Of a DNA stretch of 64,000 nucleotides, positions 42,543 to 50,652 are shown in pieces (the first letter of the stretch is position 1; each line of letters starts with the position of its first letter). The stretch is from Zeimonas sp050187175. Lineage in GTDB: Bacteria; Pseudomonadota; Gammaproteobacteria; Burkholderiales; Burkholderiaceae_E. The notes under the pieces were generated by a model, which was not told the DNA's origin, searched no databases, and was given only the letters and a program-made list of their open reading frames with translations. The translations under genes were made by a program, and so were the position numbers. The stretch covers positions 24,052 through 88,051 of the forward strand of contig JBFWXS010000018.1 in the NCBI GenBank assembly GCA_050187175.1. The letters are read 5' to 3'.

Positions 42543-44702
42543 ATGCGTTCGCAGGTGCTGTGCGTCTGGGGCGAGGGGCGGCCGGCCGGTGAGGGGGCGC
42601 CTTCGCCGGGTCATGGGTTGGCCTTGCCCGTCGATGGGGCGCCGTCGCCGTTCGCTGCGGTCTACGATTGGCGCGCGCTGACCGGCCACGGCACGCCGCC
42701 CGATTGGCGCGTGCTGGCGGCGATGACCGCCGAGCGGCATCCGGGCTGTGATCTGCTGGTGATCGAGGCCGGTGCCGATGCGCCCGACGGCTGGTCCGGA
42801 CTGCTGGCTCGCGGCTATGAGGCCGACGATCGGGTCGGCGCCATCTGCCCGCTGACCGACGCGCTGGCCTGGCTATCGCCGTTCGACGGCGCCCGGCCCG
42901 ACTGGATGGGCGTGGCGCAGGTCATGCACTGGCTGCAAACGCTGTCGCGCGACCAGTGCTTCGACATTCCGGCGCTGTGGCCGGACTGCCTGCTGCTGCG
43001 CGCCGAGACGCTGCCGGCCATCGCGGCCTTCGAGCGGCCGCTCGCCGATCCGGCGCCGGCGCTGCAGGCGGCGGGCTGGGCTATGGTCGCCTGCGATTGG
43101 CTGTTCGTGGCGGGCGGTGCCGGTCCGAGTGGCCGCGCCGCGGCGCCGCTGCCGCTCGAACCGGCGCGGCTCGCGGCCTTTGCCGGCGCGTACCCGCTAG
43201 GCCGTCTGCGGCACGCCTTCGGCGAAGCAGGGCCGCGCGGCCCGGCCGGACTGCTGCCGGCGCGGCCGATGCTAAAGCCGGTGCAACTGCACGTCGCGCA
43301 CAGCTGGGGCGGCGGTCTCGAACGCTGGCTGCGCGACTACAGCGACTGCGACACGTCACGCTGGAACCTGGTGCTGCGTTCGATCGGCACCTGGGGCGCA
43401 TTCGGCCAGAAGTTCGCGCTGCATCGCGATCCGTTCTCGCCGCAGCCCTTGCGCGAATGGGTCCTGCAGTCGCCGATCGCGTCGATCGCAGCAACCCATG
43501 TCGAATACCGCCGTTTGCTGCGCGAGATCATCGACGACTTCGGCGTCGACGCGGTGCTGGTGTCCTCCATGGTCGGCCACGCGCTCGATGTGCTCGATAC
43601 CGGTCTGCCCACGCTGTGGGTGGCGCATGACTACGTGCCGTTCTGCCCCGCGCTGGTGATCTACCACGACGGCGTCTGCCGCCGCTGCGGCCGCGCTGAG
43701 CTGGAGCGCTGCGAGCGCGAGAATCCGCATCACCGCTTCTTCAAGGACGGCGGCCCCGACCACTGGCTGACGCTGCGGCAGCGCTTTCTGGCGCTGGTGC
43801 GCCGCGAGCGTGTGCAATGGGTCGCGCCCAGCGAGTCGGTCGGCCGTCACTATCGAGAGCTGGCGCCCGCGCTGCGCGACAAGCCGCTGACCGTGATCGC
43901 GCACGGCGTCGATCCGCAGCCGGCCTGGCAGGCGCTGCGCGATCGTGAACGCGATGCGATCCCGGTGGAGCGGCGCCTGCGCCTGGTGGTGCTCGGCAGC
44001 CTCGCGCCGCAGAAGGGGCAGGCGCTGCTGCGGCAGGCCATCGCGTCGCTGGCGCAGATCGCCGACGTGCATCTGCTGGGCTGCGGCGAGGACGGCGAAG
44101 CGTTTCGCGCTCATGCCGCGAGCGTTACGCCGCGCTACACGCAGGCCGAGCTGCCGGCGCTGCTGGCCGGCATCGATCCGGATGCGGGCCTGCTGCTGTC
44201 GACCGTGCCCGAAACCTTCAGCTATACGCTCAGCGAGCTGTGGCAGGCCGGCATCGTGCCGGTCGCGACTCGGCTCGGCAGCTTCGCCGACCGCATCCGC
44301 GACGGCGTCGACGGCTTCCTGTTCGATCCGGGCGCGGACAGCCTGGTCGCCCTGGTACGCGAGCTCGACGGCGAGCGCGCGCGGTTGGTCGCGGCGCGCG
44401 CCGCCGCAGCCGAGTTGAGTTCGCGCAGCCGCGCCGACATGGTCGCCGACTATCATCGGCTGCTGCCGCTGACCGGGCGCCCGGGCATTCCGCCGCCGCT
44501 GGTCGCGGCCGCGCCGCCGCCGCAGCAGGCGCCGCGCGCGCTGCATATCGACCCGAACGCGCGCTTCGTCGACGTGCTGCGCGAGTTCCTGGACTATGCC
44601 ATCGCCAAGGTCGAGCATTCGCCGCGGCTGGCGCGGCAGGGCGGTCTGCCGCGGCGGGTGCTGCGCTGGCCGTTGCGGCGGCTGCGGCGTATTCTGGGTT
44701 GA
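42543..44702 (+). CDS. Two-domain glycosyltransferase with a C-terminal GT4/GT-B domain
   Basis: A 719-residue protein. The N-terminal 240 residues have a GT2-like flavour (GCDLLVIEAGADAPDGWSGLL, DRVGAICPLTDALAW) but no clear DxD, so this part may be inactive. From about residue 255 a GT-B fold follows: LHVAHSWGGGLERWLRDYS (glycine-rich entry), LWVAHDYVPFCPALVIY with a Cys cluster (CRRCGRAELERC), LVVLGSLAPQKGQALLRQAI, and donor-site STVPETFSYTLSELWQAGIVPVATRLG. The ATG at 42543 begins 53 bp after the preceding gene. With its neighbours it forms a three-enzyme glycan assembly set. Confidence 0.82.
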   Translation: MRSQVLCVWGEGRPAGEGAPSPGHGLALPVDGAPSPFAAVYDWRALTGHGTPPDWRVLAAMTAERHPGCDLLVIEAGADAPDGWSGLLARGYEADDRVGAICPLTDALAWLSPFDGARPDWMGVAQVMHWLQTLSRDQCFDIPALWPDCLLLRAETLPAIAAFERPLADPAPALQAAGWAMVACDWLFVAGGAGPSGRAAAPLPLEPARLAAFAGAYPLGRLRHAFGEAGPRGPAGLLPARPMLKPVQLHVAHSWGGGLERWLRDYSDCDTSRWNLVLRSIGTWGAFGQKFALHRDPFSPQPLREWVLQSPIASIAATHVEYRRLLREIIDDFGVDAVLVSSMVGHALDVLDTGLPTLWVAHDYVPFCPALVIYHDGVCRRCGRAELERCERENPHHRFFKDGGPDHWLTLRQRFLALVRRERVQWVAPSESVGRHYRELAPALRDKPLTVIAHGVDPQPAWQALRDRERDAIPVERRLRLVVLGSLAPQKGQALLRQAIASLAQIADVHLLGCGEDGEAFRAHAASVTPRYTQAELPALLAGIDPDAGLLLSTVPETFSYTLSELWQAGIVPVATRLGSFADRIRDGVDGFLFDPGADSLVALVRELDGERARLVAARAAAAELSSRSRADMVADYHRLLPLTGRPGIPPPLVAAAPPPQQAPRALHIDPNARFVDVLREFLDYAIAKVEHSPRLARQGGLPRRVLRWPLRRLRRILG

Positions 44703-44709
44703 GGTGCAG

Positions 44710-45270
44710 TCAGGCGTCGCCGCGCGAGCGCTCGTACGACTCGCGCGTCTGCACCATGTACAAGGCGGGCCCGTCCGGGGTCATGACCGTCTTCACCGCA
44801 ACGAATCCCGCCTTCTCGTAGCAGCGGATCGCGCGCAGATTGGCCGGCGCGGGGTCCGTCTGGATCTTCGTCACGGCGGGATCGCGGAATAGCAGATCGA
44901 CCAGGGCGCGTACCAACCTGGTGCCCAGGCCCTGACCCAGCCGGGACGCATCGGCCAGCGACTGATCGATGCCGCGCGCGCCGGGATCGATTTCATCCGG
45001 CCACCAGCCGTCGCCGCTTCCGGCCACGACGTACGACTGCGCGTAGCCGATCGGAAGATCGCCAAGCAGCGCGATATAGGGCGTGACCGCTTCCTGGGCC
45101 AGCACGCGCGGCAGATAATGCTGTCTGACCTGCTGCAGCGTGGGTCGCGCCTGTTCGCCGCCCCACCACTCGACGATGTGAGGCCTGTTCAGCCAATCGT
45201 GAAGCATTGGGAGATCGTCTTCCGTCATTGGACGAAGCGTGACCGCCTGTGCCTGGGTGTCCACGGGCAT
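44710..45270 (-). CDS. aac(6'): Aminoglycoside 6'-N-acetyltransferase, AAC(6')-Ib/II family
   Basis: A 186-residue GNAT acetyltransferase. The sequence follows the AAC(6')-Ib/AAC(6')-II group almost throughout: DWLNRPHIVEWWGG (residues 25-38), VTPYIALLGDLPIGYAQSY, GSGDGWW, GIDQSLADAS, GLGTRLVRALVDLLF, VTKIQTDP, RAIRCYEKAGF and TPDGPALYMVQTRE. The enzyme transfers acetyl from acetyl-CoA to the 6'-amino group of aminoglycosides. Ser104 corresponds to the family position where Ser favours gentamicin and Leu favours amikacin; Trp89/Trp90 and Asp166 are retained, so it is not the fluoroquinolone-acetylating -cr form. ATG 45270 has AGG upstream and gives the family's usual length; upstream ATGs at 45288 and 45300 are possible. 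No attC or integrase is visible. Confidence 0.88.
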   Translation of the reverse strand: MPVDTQAQAVTLRPMTEDDLPMLHDWLNRPHIVEWWGGEQARPTLQQVRQHYLPRVLAQEAVTPYIALLGDLPIGYAQSYVVAGSGDGWWPDEIDPGARGIDQSLADASRLGQGLGTRLVRALVDLLFRDPAVTKIQTDPAPANLRAIRCYEKAGFVAVKTVMTPDGPALYMVQTRESYERSRGDA

Positions 45271-45361
45271 GGGAAGCCTGTTTTGCATTGTCTGGCGCAT
45301 GATGATGGCATGGCATGGAAGCGTTAGACTGGCGGATCCGTTCCGTTCCGACATCGCCAGC

Positions 45362-46642
45362 ATGAGCAGCAACGCCTCCGAATTCGAACGCGCCGGCCGG
45401 GTCCTGGTCGGCGGCGTCAACTCCGCCGTGCGCGCGTTCCGCGCCGTCGGCGGCACGCCGCGTTTCATCGCCCGCGCCGAAGGCGCCTATTTGTGGGACG
45501 TCGAGGGGCGCCGCTATATCGACTACCTCGGCTCCTGGGGGCCGATGATCGCCGGCCACTCGCATCCGCAGGTCGTCGAGGCCGTGACGCGCGCCGCGCG
45601 CGACGGCCTGTCCTTCGGCGCGCCCAACGTGCGCGAAAGCGAGCTGGCCGAGCGGCTGTGCGCGATCTTTCCGCAGGTCGAGCGTGTACGCTTCACCAGC
45701 TCCGGCACCGAAGCGACCATGTCGGCGCTGCGGCTGGCGCGCGGCTTCACCGGCCGCGACCGCATCGTCAAGTTCGAGGGCTGCTATCACGGCACGGCCG
45801 ACAGCCTGCTGGTCAAGGCCGGCTCCGGTGCGCTGGCGTTCGGCACGCCTACGTCGGCGGGCGTGCCGGCCGACGTCGTGCGCCATACGCTGGTCGCGCA
45901 GTTCAATGATCTGGCCAGCGTGCAGACGCTGTTCGCGCAGCACGGCGACGAGATCGCCTGCGTCATCGTCGAGCCGATGCCCGGCAACATGAATCTGATC
46001 CTGCCGGCCCCCGGCTTTCTCGCCGGGCTGCGCGAGCTGTGCACGAAGCACGGCGCGCTGCTGATCTTCGACGAAGTGATGTCGGGCTTTCGCGTCGCGC
46101 TCGGCGGCGCGCAGCAGAAGGTCGGCGTCGTTCCCGACCTGTCGACCTTCGGCAAGGTGATCGGCGGCGGCATGCCGGTCGGGGCCGTCGCCGGGCCGGC
46201 GCGCGTCATGGAATCGATGGCGCCGCTGGGTCCGGTGTACCAAGCCGGCACCTTGTCCGGCAACCCGATCGCGATGGCCGCCGGCCTGGCCACGCTGGAT
46301 CTGATAGCCGAGCCCGGCTTCTTCGATCGACTGTCGGCGCGCTGCGCCCGGCTGATCGACGGACTCAACGCCGCCGCGCACGACATCGGCCTGCCGTTCT
46401 GCGCGCAGCACGTCGGCGGCCTCGCCGGCCTGTACATGCTGGCCGCACCGCCGGGCAGCTTCGCGCAGGTGCAGACGCAGGACGTCGAGCGCTTCAAGCG
46501 CTTCTACCACCTGATGCTCGAAGCCGGCGTCTACCTGCCGCCGTCGCCGGTCGAAGCCTTCTTCTTCTCCAGCGCCCACAGCGAGGCCGACGTCGACGCC
46601 ACGCTGGACATTGCCCGTTCCGCCCTGCGCGCGGTGCGCTGA
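45362..46642 (+). CDS. hemL: Glutamate-1-semialdehyde 2,1-aminomutase HemL
   Basis: A 426-residue PLP enzyme of aminotransferase class III. RVLVGGVNSAVRAFRAVGGTP, FTSSGTEATMSALRLARGFT, LLIFDEVMSGFRVA (PLP Asp) and STFGKVIGGGMPVGA with Lys265 as the Schiff-base lysine are as expected. It makes 5-aminolevulinate in the C5 route to haem. It is divergent from the acetyltransferase gene across 91 bp, and overlaps the next gene by one base. Confidence 0.95.
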   Translation: MSSNASEFERAGRVLVGGVNSAVRAFRAVGGTPRFIARAEGAYLWDVEGRRYIDYLGSWGPMIAGHSHPQVVEAVTRAARDGLSFGAPNVRESELAERLCAIFPQVERVRFTSSGTEATMSALRLARGFTGRDRIVKFEGCYHGTADSLLVKAGSGALAFGTPTSAGVPADVVRHTLVAQFNDLASVQTLFAQHGDEIACVIVEPMPGNMNLILPAPGFLAGLRELCTKHGALLIFDEVMSGFRVALGGAQQKVGVVPDLSTFGKVIGGGMPVGAVAGPARVMESMAPLGPVYQAGTLSGNPIAMAAGLATLDLIAEPGFFDRLSARCARLIDGLNAAAHDIGLPFCAQHVGGLAGLYMLAAPPGSFAQVQTQDVERFKRFYHLMLEAGVYLPPSPVEAFFFSSAHSEADVDATLDIARSALRAVR

Positions 46643-47919
46643 TGCGCGACGCCGACGCGAGCGGCCGCAGCTCGGGCGACGCGCCTGGCGATGCATCCGG
46701 CGGCGCGAGCCGCCACGACGCTCGCCGTTCGTACCTGCCGGTGCTGCTGTTCGCCTGCGTGATCCTGATCGTCTCGACCGGCGCGCGTTCGTCGTTCGGG
46801 CTGTTCATGCCCGAGATGACGATGGCGCGCGGCTGGTCGCGCGAGAGCTTCTCGCTGGCGATCGCCGTGCAGAACCTGATGTGGGGTCTGGGCGGTTCCT
46901 TTCTCGGCGCCATGGCCGACCGCTACGGCTCGATGCGCACGCTGCTGCTGGGCGGCGCACTGTACGTGCTGGGTTTTCTAGGCATGGCCTGGGCCGAGAC
47001 CGGCACCATGCTGACGCTGTCCGCCGGCCTCGTGATGGGCGTGGCGATAGGCGGCACCTCGTTCGGCATCCTGCTCGCCACGCTGGGCCGCGTGGTGCCG
47101 GCCGAGCAGCGCAGCCTCGCATTCGGCATCGCCGTTGCCGCGGGCTCGTTCGGCCAGTTCCTGTTCCTGCCGATTGCCGGCGGCCTGATCGCATGGCTGG
47201 GCTGGCAGGGTGCGCTGCTGGTTCATGCCGCGATCGTGGCGCTGGTCGTGCTGCTGGCACCCGGCGTGCGCCATGCCGAGAACCGGCCGTCCGGAAGCGG
47301 CGCGCTGCAGTTCGGCCGCACGCTGCGCGACACGATGGCCGACCGCAGCTTTCATCTGCTGTTCTGGGGCTATTTCGTCTGCGGCCTGCAGATCGTCTTC
47401 ATCCAGCTGCATCTGCCGGCCTATCTGATCGACAAGGGCCTGTCGGCCAATGTGGGCGTCACTGCCGTGGCGCTGATAGGCCTGTTCAACGTCATCGGCT
47501 CGTTCGGCGCCGGCGTGCTGGGTCAGCGGCTGTCGCGCAAATGGCTGCTGGCGGCCATCTACATCGCGCGCTCCGTGCTGATCGGCGCCTTCCTGCTGGC
47601 GCCGATCAGCCTGCTGTCGGTCTATCTGTTCAGCGCCGTGCTCGGGCTGCTGTGGCTGTCGACGGTGCCGCTGACCAATGCGCTGGTCGGCCAGCGCTGG
47701 GGCGTCCAGTACCTGGGACTGCTCGGCGGCGTCGTGTTCTTCGGCCACCAGATCGGCAGCTTTCTCGGCGCCTGGCTCGGCGGCCGCTTCTACGACATGT
47801 TCGGCAACTACGACTACGCGTGGGCGATGGTCATCGTCTTCGGCGTGTTTGCGGCGCTGATGCATGCGCCTATCGATCAGCGGCCGATCGGCGAGCGCCG
47901 GGCGGTCGCTCCAGTTTGA
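46642..47919 (+). CDS. MFS transporter (monocarboxylate/oxalate-formate type)
   Basis: A 425-residue protein with 12 predicted membrane segments. The N-terminal part has TGARSSFGLFMPEMTMARGWSR, typical of the OxlT/MCT-like MFS group; ADRYGSMR is the loop 2-3 motif A. A 25-residue Ser/Ala/Asp-rich N-terminal extension (ASGRSSGDAPGDASGGAS) precedes the first helix. It starts in the hemL stop (TGATG), so the two are co-translated; the function of that link is unknown. Confidence 0.85.
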   Translation: MRDADASGRSSGDAPGDASGGASRHDARRSYLPVLLFACVILIVSTGARSSFGLFMPEMTMARGWSRESFSLAIAVQNLMWGLGGSFLGAMADRYGSMRTLLLGGALYVLGFLGMAWAETGTMLTLSAGLVMGVAIGGTSFGILLATLGRVVPAEQRSLAFGIAVAAGSFGQFLFLPIAGGLIAWLGWQGALLVHAAIVALVVLLAPGVRHAENRPSGSGALQFGRTLRDTMADRSFHLLFWGYFVCGLQIVFIQLHLPAYLIDKGLSANVGVTAVALIGLFNVIGSFGAGVLGQRLSRKWLLAAIYIARSVLIGAFLLAPISLLSVYLFSAVLGLLWLSTVPLTNALVGQRWGVQYLGLLGGVVFFGHQIGSFLGAWLGGRFYDMFGNYDYAWAMVIVFGVFAALMHAPIDQRPIGERRAVAPV

Positions 47920-47937
47920 GGCGAATCTTCCGCGGCA

Positions 47938-48411
47938 TTACTCCAGCCTGATGTTCGCCGCCTTGATCAGATCCTCCCACTTCCTGACTTCATCGCGCAG
48001 GAACGCGCGCGCCTCGTTCGGGCCGCCGCTCATCGCTTCGGCATGGAGATCCTTGAGGAAGGCTCGCAGCTCGNNNNNNNNNNNNNNNNNNNNNNNNNNN
48101 NNNNNNNNNNNNNNNNNNNNNNNNNNNNNNNNNNNNNNNNNNNNNNNNNNNNNNNNNNNNNNNNNNNNNNNNNTCCTGGCCGGCGCCACCAGCACCCAGG
48201 TCGCCAGGACCTCGTAGCCGGGCAGCGTCTCGGCCACCGTCGGCAGATCGGGGAATGCCGCGGAGCGCTTCAGCCCCGTCGATGCGAGCGCGCGCAGTTT
48301 TCCGTCGGTGACCAGCCGCGCGGAGGTCGAGATGTTGCCGAACAGGATGTCGATGTTGCCGGCCATCAGATCCACCTCGGCCAGCGCTACGCCGCGGTAC
48401 GGCAAGTGCGA
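47938..48411 (-). pseudogene. Truncated Bug/TctC receptor gene, interrupted by an assembly gap
   Basis: Only the C-terminal half of a Bug protein is present: SHLPYRGVALAEVDLMAGN, ALASTGLKRSAAFPDLPTVA on one side of 48074-48173 (100 N) and AFLRDEVRKWEDLIKAANIR on the other. The signal peptide and the N-terminal 180 or so residues are missing; the sequence upstream runs into the 3' region of the thiolase gene without similarity. It is a decayed gene, unless the gap hides an assembly error. Confidence 0.7.
48074..48173. other. Assembly gap (100 N) within the truncated Bug gene
   Basis: This is the only gap without an evident repeat on its flanks. Confidence 0.99.
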
Positions 48412-48483
48412 ACAGGCGGAGGTCTTCGAGCCGCATGCAGGAAACCCAGCTTGCCTGGTCTGGCCCGGCTTGGCCCGATCGCC

Positions 48484-48508
48484 GGCCCGGCTCCTTGCGA
48501 GCCGGGCC
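48484..48508 (-). terminator. Terminator-like hairpin after the thiolase gene
   Basis: GGCCCGGCTC (48484-48493) pairs perfectly with GAGCCGGGCC (48499-48508) around a 5-nt loop, 10 bp beyond the thiolase stop. No T-run. Confidence 0.6.
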
Positions 48509-48518
48509 GCGCGCGTCC

Positions 48519-49703
48519 TCAGACGCGCTCGAAGATGGCGGCGATGCCTTGCCCGCCGCCGATGCACATGGTCACCAGCGCATGGCGCGCCCCGGTGCGC
48601 TGCAACTCGTACAGCGCTTTCACCGTGATGACCGCGCCGGTGGCGCCGATCGGGTGGCCGATCGAGATGCCCGAGCCGTTCGGGTTGACCTTGGCGGGAT
48701 CGAGATCGAGGTCGCGCGTGACGGCCAGCGCCTGCGCGGCGAAGGCTTCATTGGCCTCGATGATGTCCATCTGCTGCGCCTTCAGCCCGGCCTTCTCGAG
48801 CGCCTTGCGCGACGCGGGCACCGGGCCGATGCCCATGTAGGCGGGGTCGACGCCGGCATGCGCGTATGACACCAGCCGCGCCAGCGGCTTGAGGCCGCGC
48901 GCTTCGGCGGTGCGGCGTTCCATCAGCACCAGCGCTGCCGCGCCGTCGTTGAGGCCCGACGCATTGCCGGCGGTGACGGTGCCGTCCTCCTTGACGAACA
49001 CCGGCTTGAGCTTGCGCATTTCCTCCAGCGTCGCGTCGTGGCGGATGTGCTCGTCGGCGTCGAAGACCGTCGTGCCCTTGCGCGACTTCAGCTCGACGCC
49101 GAGGATCTGCGACTTGAACAGTCCGTCGCGGCTGGCCTTGGACGCGCGCCGGTGGCTTTCGATGGCCAGCGCGTCCTGGTCGTCGCGCGTGATGCCCCAC
49201 TTCTTCGCGATGTTCTCGGCGGTCACGCCCATGTGGATGTTCTGGAACGGATCGTGCAGCGCGCCCACCATCATGTCGACGACCTTGGTGTCGCCCATCC
49301 GCGCACCCCAGCGCATCGCTGGCGTCAGATACGGTCCGCGGCTCATCACCTCGGCGCCGCCGGCCACTGCGATGTCGGCGTCGCCGAGCAGGATGGTCTG
49401 CGCGGCCGAGACCAGCGCCTGCAGGCCGGAGCCGCACAGCCGGTTCAGCGTCATGGCGGGCACGTCCTTGGACAGGCCGCCGTCGAGCGCGGCGACGCGC
49501 GCCAGATACATGTCGCGCGGCTCGGTGTTGACGACGTGGCCGAACACCACGTGATGCACCTCGTCGCCGCCGACGCCGGCGCGGGCCGTGGCCTCGCGCA
49601 CCACCATCGCGCCGAGCTGGGTCGGCGTCTGGTCCTTCAGGCTGCCGCCATAGGTGCCGACGGCCGTGCGCACGCCGCTGACCACAACGACTTCACGATT
49701 CAT
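48519..49703 (-). CDS. Acetyl-CoA acetyltransferase (beta-ketothiolase)
   Basis: A 394-residue thiolase: acylation Cys in LNRLCGSGLQAL, NEAFAAQAL, GHPIGATGA (active-site His) and CIGGGQGIA (second catalytic Cys). It condenses two acetyl-CoA, or cleaves 3-ketoacyl-CoA; PhaA or BktB-type roles are both possible. phaZ, encoded 5 kb away, supports a link to PHA turnover, although phaB and phaC are not in the window. The start is ATG 49703, with a good fit to the family N-terminus. Confidence 0.93.
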   Translation of the reverse strand: MNREVVVVSGVRTAVGTYGGSLKDQTPTQLGAMVVREATARAGVGGDEVHHVVFGHVVNTEPRDMYLARVAALDGGLSKDVPAMTLNRLCGSGLQALVSAAQTILLGDADIAVAGGAEVMSRGPYLTPAMRWGARMGDTKVVDMMVGALHDPFQNIHMGVTAENIAKKWGITRDDQDALAIESHRRASKASRDGLFKSQILGVELKSRKGTTVFDADEHIRHDATLEEMRKLKPVFVKEDGTVTAGNASGLNDGAAALVLMERRTAEARGLKPLARLVSYAHAGVDPAYMGIGPVPASRKALEKAGLKAQQMDIIEANEAFAAQALAVTRDLDLDPAKVNPNGSGISIGHPIGATGAVITVKALYELQRTGARHALVTMCIGGGQGIAAIFERV

Positions 49704-49893
49704 GACGAACTCCTGGATGAAAAACGGGAAAGCCGGACAACCGGGGAGGGGGGAAACCGGGACGAATCCGCCATTTTAGCGCCGCGGCGGGTGCGGCCGC
49801 GGCGGTCGTGGCCGTGGCCGCCGCAGTCGCGGTCGCAGTCGTGGCCGCGGGCGCAGGCGCGGCCGTGGTGGGCGCAGGCGATGCCGGCTGCCC

Positions 49894-50595
49894 TCAGTGC
49901 AGCGTCTTCAGCCGCGCCGCCGCCAGCGCGCGCTGCCGGCCGCGGAAGATCGTCCGCATCAGCCGGTCGGTCCCGATCACGATCATCGTCTGCCCGATCG
50001 TGTGCGCCTCGCCTTCGACGATGTCCAGTGTCACGTCCGCGCCGGCCGCAGTCAGTCCACGGTGCGCTCGCAGCGCATGGGGCAGCGGCACCACGCTGTC
50101 GAACTCGCCGTGCAGCAGGTGGACGGTGGCGCTGATCCGTTCGCCGACCGCGATGGGCGAGGCCAGCTGCCCGGCATAGGAAACGATGCAGGCGGCGGCC
50201 TCGGGATGGCGGCGCGCCAGTTCCAGCGCCACGGTGGCGCCTTGCGAGAAGCCGATGACGGTGGTCTGCTGCGCCGACAGGCCGGTGTCGCGATGCAGCG
50301 CTGCCAGCTGCCGCGCCACTTCGTCGCTGGCCTGGGTTACGCGCGGCGCGCGGTCGGCGCTGATGCCGCGTGGGTCGAACCAGTCGCGGCCCTGATCGGT
50401 GCTGCCGGGCAGCGGCGCGGTCAGCAGGATGGCCGTCGCGCCGGGGAACTTCAGCTGCCACGCGATGGCCACCGGCGCGAAGGTCTCCGGACTGGAGCCG
50501 GCGCCATGCAGGAACACCAGCAGCCGGCGCGGCGCCGACGGCGACATCGGCGGCAGCTCGAGCCAGAGCGGGCGGTCGTCGGATTGCGGCGGCAC
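49894..50595 (-). CDS. Phospholipase/carboxylesterase family hydrolase
   Basis: A 233-residue alpha/beta hydrolase of the YpfH/carboxylesterase group: LLVFLHGAGSSPETF (oxyanion region), GFSQGATVALEL (nucleophile Ser), LLHGEFDSVVP (Asp) and EGEAHTIGQ (His). It probably cleaves short acyl esters in the cytoplasm. The 190-bp stretch between it and the thiolase is a GC-rich low-complexity sequence without a gene. It is followed by the pit gene, 58 bp upstream of it on the map and on the same strand. Confidence 0.85.
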   Translation of the reverse strand: MPPQSDDRPLWLELPPMSPSAPRRLLVFLHGAGSSPETFAPVAIAWQLKFPGATAILLTAPLPGSTDQGRDWFDPRGISADRAPRVTQASDEVARQLAALHRDTGLSAQQTTVIGFSQGATVALELARRHPEAAACIVSYAGQLASPIAVGERISATVHLLHGEFDSVVPLPHALRAHRGLTAAGADVTLDIVEGEAHTIGQTMIVIGTDRLMRTIFRGRQRALAAARLKTLH

Positions 50596-50652
50596 GGATG
50601 AGTCAGCCAGGGACGGAGCGATCGTCGGGCCGCCGATGCCCGGCGCCCGCGG

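Noticed and set aside
44703..45361. Integron cassette around the acetyltransferase
   Set aside because: No integrase and no attC-like inverted core sites were seen on either side; the next genes begin within 100 bp and are ordinary chromosomal genes.
49704..49893. A small gene in the GC-rich stretch between thiolase and carboxylesterase
   Set aside because: The sequence is a GCSGTCGTGGCCG-type low-complexity run with no start plus ribosome site and no conserved residues.
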